From Aegilops tauschii subsp. strangulata (lineage: Eukaryota; Streptophyta; Magnoliopsida; Poales; Poaceae), in assembly GCF_002575655.3 (NCBI RefSeq), contig NC_053037.3:251505135-251569134 (forward strand): 64,000 nucleotides of DNA, read 5' to 3'. Below the pieces are notes generated by a model. It searched no databases. It was not told the origin of the DNA and saw only the letters and a list, made by a program, of their open reading frames with translations. The position numbers were made by a program, and so were the translations under genes. Of this stretch, positions 1-11,163 are shown piece by piece (position 1 is the stretch's first letter; every line of letters begins with the position of its first letter).

Positions 1-605
1 TTTGCTATAAATCAGTATATCATCAAAATAGACTACCACAAATCGTCCAATGAAAGCACGTAAAACTTCGTTCATTAGTCTCATGAAAGTACTAGGTGCA
101 TTAGTTAACCCAAAAGGCATGACTAACCACTCATATAAACCAAACTTAGTTTTAAATGTTGTTTTCCATTCATCTCCCAATTTCATACGAATTTGATGGT
201 ATCCACTACGCAAATCAACTTTGGAGAATATTGTAGAGCCACTCAATTCATCAAGCATATCATCTAGCCTAGGAATAGGATGACGATAACGAATAGTAAT
301 ATTATTAATGCCTCTACAATCAACACACATACGCGACGTACCATCCTTTTTCGGCACTAGAATAATAGGAACAACACAAGGACTAAGGGATTCGCGAATA
401 TAACCTTTGTCGAGCAGCTCCTGTACTTGACGCATAATCTCCTTCGTCTCCTCTGGATTTGTACGGTATGGTGCACGGTTGGGTAGCGATGCACCGGGAA
501 TTAAGTCAATTTGATGCTCAATCCCTCGAATAGGTGGTAATCCCGGTGGCACGTCTTGTGGGAAGACGTCAGCGAACTCCTGCAAAATGTTAGTGACTGC
601 ATGGG
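1..605 (-). pseudogene. Reverse transcriptase N-terminal part of A1 pol
   Basis: RNA-templated DNA synthesis of the element. The minus strand encodes the pol linker and the RT palm, with [14 protein letters not shown] near 310-350, [12 protein letters not shown] near 90-125 and the catalytic Y-F-D-D at 19-30, where the window ends. It is in a different frame from the upstream gag-protease because of a one-base loss near 600 relative to A3 and A4 (just after the FEDVPSSLP codons), so this copy cannot make a continuous Gag-Pol. The RT stretch itself shows no stop. Confidence 0.9.
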
Positions 606-2777
606 CAAAGAGGAAGGCACGTCCTCGAATGAAAATAATGCCTCTTTGCACACAAAAGCATAGCAAACAGATTTGCTAAAAACTAGCTCATCAATATCAG
701 ATTTGGTGGGAAGTAAACAGGCACTTTTCAATTTAATTTCAGAAGCAACACTAGATGGTTTATTATTAGGCTTCATTTGTTGCTCAAATTCTGTTGCCAC
801 AATCTGATTTTCACTCTTATTTTTCTCCTGTTTTGCTTTATTAGCTCTATGAATGTCATCTTTCAAAATGGAATCCGGAGTCATAGGAAGCAAAGTAATA
901 TTTGTATCCTTATGAACAAGAGTATACTGATTGTTTCTACCATGGTGTACAGAATTTTTATCAAATTGCCATGGTCTACCAAGTAATAAGGAACATGCTT
1001 GCATAGGTACCACATCACAATCAACATAATCAGCATATGTAGAGATACTAAAATGCACCCGAACAGTACGTGTTACCTTAACCTTGCCGCTGTTGTTGAA
1101 CCATTGGATGTAGTAAGGATGTGGATGTGGTCTTGTGGTGAGAGATAGCTTCTCCACCATCTCCATGCTAGCCAAGTTGTTGCACCTCCCTCCATCTATG
1201 ATGACGCGAATAGAACGTTCCTTCACAACTCCCTTTGTATGGAACAAATTATGCCTCTGATTTTGCTCAGCTTGTGTAACCTGCACACTCAAAACATGTT
1301 GAGCAACTAAACATTCATACCTGTCAGCATCTTCAGCAGCCATGTATTGCGTCTCATGATCAGAATCATCTCCACCGTGTTCTTCATGTGTAATAAGAGC
1401 CAAAGTCTCCTCATCATAGTCACTAGCGGACTCATACCCACCATCCTCAGTAGCAATCATCACACGCTGAGATTTGCATTCTCTCGCAAAATGACCTCTT
1501 CCCTTACAACGACGACAAATAATATCACTTGTGTGCCCTGTTGACGCCATGGAAGAAGAAGAGCTCTGTGCAGGCCCGGCAGGTGCGCTCTTGGCAGATA
1601 GTGGTGGTTGTGCCTGCTTTCTTGTATCATGGCTGGAGTTGGAACCTGATGGAGGTGCTGGTGTAGTGGAAGTAGAAGATGCACGCGGTGTCCATGATGA
1701 AGGTCGACCTGCAGAAAAGTTAGTTCGCGCTAATGCTTGTCGATCCTGCACTTCACGTTCAGCTTTACAAGCAAGATGGAATAAACGAGTGATATTATTA
1801 TAATCCTTATACTCTAGAATAGTCTGAATCTCTCTATTTAATCCACCCATAAAATGTGCAAGCATAGCTTCATTCTCCTCACCAATACCACATCTAATCA
1901 TGCCAGTTTGTAATTCCTGATAATATTCTTCTACAGAATTTTTTCCTTGTCGTAAACGCTGCAGTTTTTGAAGCAATTCACGTTGATAATATGGTGGAAC
2001 CCAACGAGTACGCATAGCAGTTTTCAAAGCAGCCCAAGTAGCTGGAATAGGATATAATCTACAATGTTCAGACCACCATACACATGCAAAACTAGTGAAA
2101 GCACAAATAGCAGCATCAACCCGTCTCTCCTCGGGATATTGTAAACATGTAAAACGTTGTTCAGTTTCTAACTCCCAAGTAAGATATACATCAGGAATGT
2201 ATCTACCCTCAAACGGTGGAATATTCAATTTCAGTTTAGGAACATGGTCATGATCTCGTACCTGAGGTGGTGGTGCAGGCCTACCGTTGCGAATATATAC
2301 CTGAGTTCGACCTTCTGGTGGTGGTGCTGGTGGCTGCACGTAGTTCTGATTTTGATCAACCTCATCCTCATAATCGCCCGCATAATCGTCATCCTCCTCA
2401 GCCGCCGCAGTAGCAGGAGCCAAAGAAGCATCCACAGTAGGTGCAGCGGCACCCGAATTTTGACCAGTCTCAATTGGAACGCGCTGTGCTCGTCCCTCTT
2501 GATTTGGAAGGCGGCGTTGGAGATGTGGTTGTTGTTGTTGTAGAGGTGCGACAGGTGCAGCCGGTGGTGGTTGGGGAAGACGCTTGAGCAATTCATTAAA
2601 CTTGTTATCCAGCTTTGTCTCGAACGACTTCTCCACGGCATCTATCCTCTCCATAGCCTCTTCAAATCTGTTTAGCACATCTCCCACCTGGCCACTCATC
2701 ATTTGCTGAAATTTATCATGCAACTCCTTGTTCGTCATGTTCTCCCGATCAGTCTCATCGGCTTGTGATCCTGCCAT
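606..2777 (-). pseudogene. Gag-protease polyprotein of A1
   Basis: Structural Gag plus aspartic protease of the CRM element. The start is the ATG at 2777-2775 (MAGSQADETDREN); the open frame reaches a few codons further upstream only through a GTG. Order: N-terminal region with an Asp/Glu/Gln/Pro-rich linker; capsid with the block [20 protein letters not shown]; Ser/Thr/Pro linker; zinc knuckle C-X2-C-X4-H-X4-C at 1517-1476 (CRRCKGRGHFAREC); acidic spacer; protease with IIDGGRCNN near 1206-1180. The active-site triplet is D-G-G as in the sister copies, but the Ser after it is Arg here. The frame breaks near 600, before RT. Confidence 0.92.
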
Positions 2778-3951
2778 GGTTAGCAACAATAGAAACACAA
2801 AAGAATATGATCCTACAGACTACTAGGAAGTGGTGGTGATGGTGGTGTGTCACAAATCCTTCAAGCGAATCTCAAATTCTTACCAGTTCTTACCCAGCAG
2901 CAGGTGGTGATCGGCAACCGTTGTAGTCAAAACTCTCAAAGCTTGGATAGAGTGATTACCAGGGAGAGTCAAACGCACGACGTAGATGTATGTGGAGCTG
3001 GGAAGGCTTATAATATGGTAGCAAAAAGGGTCAGCAATAATCAATTCAGATATGCAAAGTTGAATAAACGCTCAACGACGGTACTGTGCTGGTCCTAGAC
3101 TAGACCGTGCTAGAGATGCGAGCCTAGAACACTAACAAAATCACGGGCTGCACGTAAACAAGGGAGGAGCACACTCTGAGAAAAAAATTCACTTTTTTTT
3201 TGCACTTTTTTTCCTTTTTTTTTTGCTCCGCAACAAATTTTTTTTGAAAAAGTCTACAAATGGTCTAAAAACTGCCTAGCCAGAATTTTCCAGACTTAGT
3301 TTTTTTTTGAAACTGGAACTATTTTTCTACTGCGGGTAACACAGAAGTTTGGGAGTCCTTCTCTGTCACGACTCGGAGTATGGCGTGATCTGGAAATCCA
3401 AAACAGAGTAACAAAATACTGGACTCGGACTAGGACTGGTGGCGGAGATGAATCTGGTGGAACTCGGACTGGTGGCGGCGATGAATCTGGTGGAACTCGG
3501 ACTGGTGGCGGATATATGTTGCAGGTGTACTCGGATTGGCGGGATGGCGGCAGATATGTGGTGGCGTATATGGACTCGGATTGGCGGTGAATATGTGGTG
3601 GTGGTATATGGCAGCGGCGATGAAGTTGGTGCGGTGGTGGTATATGGCAGCAGCGATGATGATGATGCGGTGGTGATATATGGCAGCGGCGACGTGACAA
3701 CCTGTGAACAGAACTCGAAACTCTAAAGGACTAGACGCTAAGACCAGCAACTTGACACGACGATGCAACCGCAAATTCAACAAAGCAAACACAGAAAAGA
3801 TTATGCCAAGGCTCAGATTGGTTCGGATAGGATGAACTAACCCTAAATTTTTTTTGGGTTTTTCGTGGACTATAGGTATGAAGAACAGACTCGATCTAAA
3901 CTACGAAAAACTGTAAAATCTCACCGAGCAACCTGGAAATCTGATACCACT
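2778..3951 (-). other. 5' untranslated leader and primer-binding site of A1
   Basis: Non-coding leader between gag and the 5' LTR. The primer-binding site, complement of TGGTATCAG, is at 3941-3949. Repeated GGTGGCGG/GGTATATGGCAG units fill 3430-3700, A/T homopolymer tracts fill 3180-3310, and a conserved inverted-repeat motif (CTAGAC...AGCCTAG) lies at 3095-3127. Several weakly open frames here reflect the low-complexity repeats. Confidence 0.85.
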
Positions 3952-4872
3952 TGATAGAGGCAAAGGTGTCCCGTCTTTCGATGAGATGGTGGCTATCATT
4001 TTGGAGGAAGTCGACTTTGACGATCCGACTACGAACGTGCGAGGACGTCGCGCCTTAGCAATCGCTAAACCAACTCCGAGAGGTTATTGACCACGCCGGA
4101 GCACGATCAACCTGACCACGAAGGTCTGTTTCCTGCAGGCAAACGAAGAACAAGCAAGAAACTAAGATTGCTATCTGGATATTGCGAATATAAGAGGAAA
4201 GCTTTATTGATCAAGGTGGGGTTCTGTGACGCCTTTGTCTGGTCGTTGAACACAAACGAAGTACGCGAAGTTGCAGCTATGGCGAACTTTTAATCTAAAC
4301 AAAACCCAAAGTCTAAACGGTGCCCTAAGGGCTGTATATATGGAGGAAGAGGGGGGGCGGAATTTCGTGGCCCTTGGGGAAGGGGTCCGAAACCAACCCT
4401 ATCTCTTGTTTCCCCACACATACGGACTCTAAAAACAGCCTATACTTATGTATTTTGAAATTACATGGGCCTAGCCCAATAATAAGGTGACGCAGCACCT
4501 AGAACAGCCTCTGGACGAAATTTATGAAGTGGCATCTTGTATATTTCGTCCAAGGCTTCATTCACTCCTTATGGTGGCTTCAAAGTCCTGAAATCATCAC
4601 TTGTAAGTCCGTTCTTGTTCCCCTTGCGCATGCCATCAACTCCATGCATGTTCTTGCTCCAATGTTCATCCTTCTCCAAGCTAGGCCCTTCATTTGTAAG
4701 AAAAACAAAAGTATCCCATTTAGGCAGCATCATATTCTCATGAACATTAGAATCATTACCAAGAAACGAAAGTACCTGGTAATTTAATTGGCGTGCGCGA
4801 GCTCTAGTAATTGGTCCATTATATGTAACAGTAGGGGCTGTGGGTGTAACAATGGTATTGATGTCCTCATCA
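3952..4872 (-). repeat. 5' LTR of A1 (family A, 921 bp)
   Basis: On the minus strand it starts TGATGAGGACATCAA at 4872 and ends CCTCTATCA at 3952. Its first third encodes the family A C-terminal tail (open 4877-4569). A TATATA box lies near 4336-4341 and an AATAAA near 4205 in element orientation. It carries a few extra bases relative to the 917-bp LTRs of A3 and A4. Confidence 0.93.
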
Positions 4873-5031
4873 TGCATCCTCTACTTCCACTGCACCATCA
4901 CCTCCATCAGGTGCCACCTCCAGCCGTGATACAAGAAAGCAGGCACAACCACCACTCTCTACCAAGAGCACACCTGCCGGGCCTGCGCAGAGCTCTTCTT
5001 CTTCCATGGCGTCAACAGGGCACACAAGTGA
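4873..5031 (+). pseudogene. Gag scrap of an older plus-strand family A copy
   Basis: These 159 bases encode the Ser/Thr/Pro linker of family A Gag (SRDTRKQAQPPL and SSSSMASTGHTSD are readable), up to just before the zinc knuckle. It is stranded between the 5' end of A1 and the 3' end of A2, both in the opposite orientation. It is the visible remainder of the element that received those insertions. The rest of that copy is not found on the other side of A2, so the locus was later rearranged. Confidence 0.88.
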
Positions 5032-5926
5032 TGATAGAGGCAAAGGTGTCCCGTCTTTCGATGAGATGATGGATATCGCTTTGGTGGAAGTCGACTTTGA
5101 CGATCCGACTACGAACCTGCGATGACGTCGCGCCTTAGGAATCGCTAAACCAACTCCGAGAGGTTATTGACCACGCCGGAGCACGATCAACCTGACCACG
5201 AAGGTCTGTTTCCTGCGAGCAAACGAAGAACAAGCAAGAAACTGAGATTGCAATCTGGATATTGCGAATATAAGATGAAAGCTTTATTGATCAATGTGGG
5301 GTTCTGTGACGCCTTTGTCTGGTCGTTGAACACAAACGAAGTACGCGAAGTTGCAGCTATGGCGAACTTTTAGTCTAAACAAAACCCAAAGTCTAAATGA
5401 TGCCCTAAGGGCTGTATATATGGAGGAAGAGGGGGGAATTTCGTGGCCCTTGGGGAAGGGGTCCGAAACCAACCCTATCTCTTGTTTCCCCACACATACG
5501 GACTCTAAAAATAACCTATACTCAAGTATTTCGAATTTACATGGGCCTGGCCCAAGGAATAGCCTCTGGACGAAAGTTATGAAGTAGCATCTTGTATATT
5601 TCGTCCAAGGCTTCATGCACGCATTATGGTGGCTTCAACGTCCTGAAATCATCACTTGTAACTCCGTTCTTGTTCCCCATGCGCATGCCATCATCTCCAT
5701 GCTTGTTCTTGCTCCAATGTTCATCCTTCTCAAAGCTAGGCCCTTCATTTGTAAGCAAAACAAATGTATCCAATTTAGGCAGCATCATATTCTCATGAAC
5801 ATTAGAATCATTACCAAGAAACGAAGTACCTGGTAATTTAATTGGCGTGTGCGAGCTCTAGTAATTGGTCCAGTATGTATAGCAGCAGGGGCTATGGGTG
5901 TAACAATGGTATTGATGTCCTCATCA
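5032..5926 (-). repeat. 3' LTR of A2 (family A, 895 bp)
   Basis: It starts TGATGAGGACATC at 5926 and ends at 5032 with the complement of CTCTATCA. It lacks about 21 bp near 5556 that the partner 5' LTR has between GGCCCAA and GAATAGCC, and one A near 5826. The single-base loss breaks the LTR-encoded tail frame. Confidence 0.92.
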
Positions 5927-8206
5927 TCCTCCCCTTCTTGAAATGAAGTCGTCCTCGACGGAAGCTCATCTCCCTCACCCAAATAAGGGTTCAAATCTGC
6001 AATGTTAAAAGTGGGACTAACCCCAAAATCTGCAGGCAGCTCAAGTTTATATGCATTATCATTTATTTTCTCTAACTCCTTAAAAGGACCATCAGCACGT
6101 GGCATTAGCTTTGATTTGCGCAAATCAGGAAATCTATCCTAACGCAAATGTAACCAAACAAGATCTCCAGGTGCAAACACAACATGTTTTCTACCCTTAT
6201 CTCCAGCAAGTTTATATTTAGCATTCATACGCTCAATGTTTTCCTTAGTTAACTCATGCATTTTTAAAATCAATTCAGCACGTTGTTTAGCATCAAAATT
6301 AACCTTCTCCGAAGATGGAAGAGGCAACAAATCAATAGGTGCACTAGGTAGGAAACCATACACAATTTCAAAAGGGCACATCTTAGTTGTAGAATGCAAT
6401 GAACGATTATAAGCAAACTCAATATGAGGCAAGCATTCTTCCCACATTTTCTTATTATTCGTCAAAACAGCCCTAAGCATAGTAGACAATGTTCTATTGA
6501 CTACTTCAGTTTGTCCATCAGTTTGGGGGTGACAAGTAGTACTAAAAAGCAGTTTAGTCACCAACTTAGCCCATAAACATCTCCAAAAGTGGCTAAGAAA
6601 TTTAGTATCACGATCTGAAACAATAGTATTTGGCACACCATGCAAACGAATAATTTCACGGAAGAACAAATCAGCAACATTAACAGCATCATCGCTTTTA
6701 TGACATGGTATAAAGTGTGCCATTTTTGAGAATCTATCCACGAAAACAAATATGCTATCCCTCCCCTTCTTTGTTCGAGGTAAACCTAAAACAAAGTCCA
6801 TAGATATATCCTCCCAAGGAACACTAGGTACAGGCAAAGGCATATATAAACCATGAGGATTGAGTCGTGACTTAACTTTTTGACATGTAGTGCAGCGAGC
6901 AACAAAACGCTCAACATCCCGTCTCATCTTTGGCCAAAAGAAATGTGTAGCAAGTACGTCCTCCGTCTTCTTCACGCCAAAGTGTCCCATTAATCCTCCT
7001 CCATGCGCCTCCTGCAACAACAAAAGACGAAGAGAGCTAGCTGGAATGCATACCTTGTTAGCATGGAACACAAATCCATCATTAACGACAAACTTGTTCC
7101 AGGTTCTTCCTTCTTTACAATTCTGCAAAACATCTTTAACATCAGCATCATGCACATATTGATCTTTGATGGTCTCCAAACCAAATATTTTGAAGTTAAG
7201 TTGTGAATGCATAGTATAGCGACGAGACAATGCATCAGCAATAACATTTTCTTTACCCTTCTTTTGTTTAATGACATAAGGGAAAGTTTCAATGAATTCA
7301 ACCCATTTAGCATGTCTACGATTCAGTTTAGCTTGACTTTTAATATGTTTCAAAGATTCATGATCAGAATGTATAACAAATTCTTTGGGCCATAAATAAT
7401 GTTGCCATGTTTCTAAAGTCCGAACAAGAGCATATAGTTCTTTATCATAAGTAGAATAATTCAGACTAGGCCCACTGAATTTTTCAGAAAAGTATGCAAC
7501 AGGTTTACCATCTTGTAATAATGTTGCCTGTCGATCCTGCACTTCACGTTCAGCTTTACAAGCAAGATGGAATAAACGAGTGATATTATTATAATCCTTA
7601 TACTCTAGAATGGTCTGAATCTCTTTATTTAATCCACCCATAAAATGTGCAAGCATAGCTTCATTCTCCTCAACAATACCACATCTAATCATGCCAGTTT
7701 GTAATTCCTGATAATATTCTTCTACAGAATTTTTCCCTTGTCTTAAGCGCTGCAATTTTTGAAGTAATTCACGTTGATAATATGGTGGAACCCAACGAGT
7801 ACGCATAGCAGTTTTCAAAGCAGCCCAAGTAGCTAGAACAGGATATAATCTACAATGTTCAGACCACCAAACACATGCAAAGCTAGTGAAAGCACAAACA
7901 GCAGCAGGAACACGTCTCTTCTCAGGATATTGTAAACATGTAAATCGTTGTTCAGTTTCTAACTCCCAAGTAAGATATATATCAGGAACATATCTACCCT
8001 CAAATGGTGGAATATTCAATTTCAGTTTAGGGAGATGGTCATGATCTCGTACCTGAGGTGGTGGTGCCGGCCTACCGTTGCGAATATATACCTGAGGTCG
8101 ACCTGCTGGTGGTGGTGCTGAAATTTATCATTTGCTGAAATTTATCATGCAACTCCTTGTTCGTCATGTTCTCCCAATCAGTCTCATCGGCTTGTGATCC
8201 TGCCAT
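5927..8206 (-). pseudogene. Capsid-RNase H-integrase fusion frame of A2
   Basis: Reads from a gag start at 8206-8204. Near 8119-8150 the N-terminal region is deleted and the frame hits a TAA. From about 8110 it is open to 6139: capsid (through AEREVQDRQ), then near 7530 directly into RNase H ([17 protein letters not shown]), followed by integrase with its HHCC zinc module, catalytic MDFVLGLP and SDRDTKFLS, and [10 protein letters not shown]. The capsid-RNase H junction is in frame and removes about 2.2 kb (zinc knuckle, protease, RT) relative to A4. A TAG at 6141-6139 replaces the Lys of HLRKD; the same frame then resumes into the GPY/F region and the LTR. It cannot be autonomous. Whether the fusion is ever translated is unknown. 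Confidence 0.9.
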
Positions 8207-9443
8207 GGTTAGCAGCAATAGAAACACAAAAGAATATGATCCTACAGACTACTAGGAAGTGGTGGTGATGGTGGTGTGTCACAAATCCTTCAAGCGAATC
8301 TCAAATTCTTACCAGTTCATACCCAGCAGCAGGTGGTGATCGGCAACCGTTGTAGTCAAAACTCGCAAAGCTTGGATAGAGCGATTACCAGGGAGAGTCA
8401 AACGCACGATGTAGATGTATGTGGAGCTGGGAAGGCTTATAATATGGTAGCAAAAATGGTCAGCAATAATCAATTCAGAGATGCAAAGTTGAATAAACGC
8501 TCAACGACGGTACTGTGCTGGTCCTAGGCTAGACCGTGCTAGAGATGCGAGCCTAGAACACTAACAAAATCACGGCGCTGCACGTAAACAAGGGAAAAGC
8601 ACACTCTGGAATATTTTTCTCTTTTTTTCGCGCTCTTTTTTTTTGCGCTCCTCTTTTTTTTGCGAAAAATCACTATAATGGCGAGTGTCTCAAAACACTT
8701 CCCAGGTCAAACTGACAGGATAGGCACAAAATTTTTTTGACTATTTTTTTTCGGAAATCAGGGCAGCGACGACGAAAAAGTGCGACAAAAAATCACTGTG
8801 ATGGCGAGTGTCTCAAAACACTCCCCGGGACCTAAAAATAGGATTGGGAAAAAATATTTTTGGTCGCCGAAATTTTGGCCTAAAAACTGCCCAGGGGTCT
8901 CCAGACTTTTTTTTTCCGAGACCTACTCAGCCAAGGAAACACGAAACAGAAAATAGATGGATCTCTAAAACAAACCGAATATGAAAAGAACTCGGATTGG
9001 TGGTGGATATATGGTGGTAGGATATGGCAGCGGTGGTGGTATATGGTAGCGGTGGTGCTATATGGATACGGATCCGTGGTGGTATATGGATACGGATTGG
9101 TGGTGGTATATGGATACGGATTCAGAGCGGTGGCGGATAAGCAATAGTGGTAGATGGCAAGGCGATGCTGATGGTGCGGCGGCGGCGTGACAACTTATGA
9201 CCAGAACTCGAAACTCTAAAAGACTAGACTCTAAGACCAGCAACTTGACACGATGCAACCGCAAATTCAACAAAGCAAAAACCCTAAAAAGATTATGCAA
9301 AGGCTCAGATTGGTTCGGATATACTGAACTAACCCTAATTTTTTTGTGGCTTTTTCGTGGACTGTAGGTATGAAGAACAGACTCGATCTAAACTACGAAA
9401 AACTGTAAAATCTCACCGAGCAACCTGGAAATCTGATACCACT
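8207..9443 (-). other. Leader and primer-binding site of A2
   Basis: Primer-binding site complement at 9433-9441; conserved CTAGGCT/AGCCTAG inverted repeat at 8524-8556; A/T tracts at 8620-8670; repeated GGTGGTATATGGATACGGAT units near 9060-9125 that correspond to the 24-bp minisatellite of A4 and A5. No gene other than a possible short upstream ORF (9300-9058). Confidence 0.85.
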
Positions 9444-10360
9444 TGATAGAGGCAAAGGTGTCCCGTCTTTCGATGAGATGATGGATATCGCTTTGGTGGA
9501 AGTCGACTTTGACGATCCGACTACGAACGTGCGATGACGTCGCGCCTTAGCAATCGCTAAACCAACTCCGAGAGGTTATTGACCACGCCGGAGCACGATC
9601 AACCTGACCACGAGGGCCTGTTTCCTGCGAGCAAACGAAGAACAAGCAAGAAACTGAGATTGCAATCTGGATATTGCGAATATAAGATGAAAGCTTTATT
9701 GATCAAGGTGGGGTTCTGTGACGCCTTTGTCTGGTCGTTGTACACAAACGAAGTACGCGAAGTTGCAGCTATGGCGAACTTTTAATCTAAACAAAACCCA
9801 AAGTCTAAACGACGCCCTAAGGGCTGTATATATGGAGGAAGAGGGGGGAATTTCGTGGCCCTTGGGGAAGGGGTCCGAAACCAACCCTATCTCTTGTTTC
9901 CCCACACATACGGACTCTAAAAACAGCCTATACGCAAGTATTTCGAAATTACATGGGCCTGGCCCAATAATAAGGTGACGCAGCACCTAGAATAGCCTCT
10001 GGACGAAAGTTATGAAGTAGCATCTTGTATATTTCGTCCAAGGCTTCATGCACGCATTATGGTGGCTTCAACGTCCTGAAATCATCACTTGTAACTCCGT
10101 TCTTGTTCCCCATGTGCATGCCATCATCTCCATGCTTGTTCTTTCTCCAATGTTCATCCTTCTCAAAGCTAGGCCCTTCATTTGTAAGCAAAACAAATGT
10201 ATCCAATTTAGGCAGCATCATATTCTCATGAACATTAGAATCATTACCAAGAAACAAAAGTACCTGGTAATTTAATTGGCGTGCGCGAGCTCTAGTAATT
10301 GGTCCAGTATGTATAGCAGCAGGGGTTGTGGGTGTAACAATGGTATTGATGTCCTCATCA
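9444..10360 (-). repeat. 5' LTR of A2 (family A, 917 bp)
   Basis: TGATGAGGACATC at 10360 down to the complement of CTCTATCA at 9444. It has the standard 917-bp length. It carries the LTR-encoded tail frame, a TATATA box near 9829 and AATAAA near 9698 in element orientation. Confidence 0.94.
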
Positions 10361-10383
10361 CTAAGAGATTCACGTATATAACC
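10361..10383 (-). other. 23-bp pol-derived filler at the A2/A3 junction
   Basis: Reverse complement of the family A pol segment encoding GYIRESL (compare 13541-13563), with one mismatch. It lies between the 5' LTR of minus-strand A2 and the leader of plus-strand A3, matching neither neighbour's expected continuation. This looks like filler DNA from break repair. Confidence 0.7.
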
Positions 10384-11163
10384 ACATATCCACCGCCATC
10401 ACGCCAATCCGAGTACACCTGCAACATATATCCGCCACCAGTCCGAGTTCCACCAGATTCATCTCCGCCACCAGTCCGAGTTCCACCAGATTCAGCTCCG
10501 CCACCAGTCCTAGTCCAAGTCCAGTATTTTGTTACTCTGTTTTCGATTTCCAGATCACGCCATACTCTGAGTCGTGACAGAGAAGGACTCCCAAACTTTT
10601 GTGTTACCCGCAGTAGAAAAATAGTTCCAGTTTCAAAAAAAAGTAAGTCTGGAAAATTCTGGCTAGGCAGTTTTTAGACCATTTGTAGACTTTTTCGAAA
10701 AAAAATTGTTGCGGAGCAAAAAAAAAGAGGAAAAAAAGTGCAAAAAAAAGTGAAAAAAATTCAGAGTGTGCTCCTCCGTTGTTTACGTGCGGCGCCGTGA
10801 TTTTGTTAGTGTTCTAGGCTCGCGTCTCTAGCACGGTCTAGCCTAGGACCAGCACAGTACCGTCGTTGAGCGTTTATTCAACTTTGCATCTCTGAATTGA
10901 TTATTGCTGACCCTTTTTGCTACCATATTATAAGCCTTCCCAGCTCCACATACATCTACGTCGTGCGTTTGACTCTCCCTGGTAATCGCTCTATCCAAGC
11001 TTTGAGAGTTTTGACTACAACGGTTGCCGATCACCACCTGCTGCTGGGTAAGAACTGGTAAGAATTTGAGATTCGCTTGAAGGATTTGTGACACACCACC
11101 ATCACCACCACTTCCTAGTAGTCTGTAGGATCATATTCTTTTGTGTTTCTATTTCTGCTAACC
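10384..11163 (+). other. Partial leader of A3
   Basis: Begins in the CCACCAGTCCGAGTTCCACC repeats (10430-10505), followed by A-rich tracts (10690-10760), the conserved inverted repeat CTAGGCT/AGCCTAG (10814-10846) and sequence leading to the gag ATG. The primer-binding site is missing. An open frame at 10276-10677 spans the LTR-filler-leader junctions and is accidental. Confidence 0.82.

Larger units (their letters stand above)
1..4872 (-). mobile_element. CRM-type Ty3/gypsy retrotransposon, family A copy A1 (3' part off the window)
   Basis: Read on the minus strand this is 5' LTR (3952-4872), primer-binding site, leader, gag-protease and the start of pol; the window edge cuts it in the reverse transcriptase. 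The 5 bases beyond the LTR (TGCAT, 4873-4877) are its likely target duplication, whose partner lies outside. It sits in a plus-strand family A gag scrap, so it inserted into an older relative. Assignment to the CRM clade rests on the LTR termini, the tRNA-Met primer site and close similarity to copy A4, whose pol frame runs into its 3' LTR. Confidence 0.93.
5032..10360 (-). mobile_element. Internally deleted family A element A2
   Basis: A complete LTR-to-LTR unit on the minus strand (5' LTR 9444-10360, 3' LTR 5032-5926) of about 5.3 kb against about 7.9 kb for A4. It lost most of the gag N-terminus and the whole zinc knuckle-protease-RT block. The flanking 5-mers differ (AGTGA on the left, CTAAG on the right), so it either is a recombinant of two elements or has had one flank replaced. 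Confidence 0.92.

Noticed and set aside
2244..2543. Plus-strand ORF of 99 codons, and similar frames at 1347-1803
   Set aside because: They lie opposite the real gag frame of A1, and their composition simply mirrors its repeats.
10276..10677. 133-codon ORF across the A2 LTR, filler and A3 leader
   Set aside because: It spans three unrelated pieces and is open by chance because of the repeat units in the leader.
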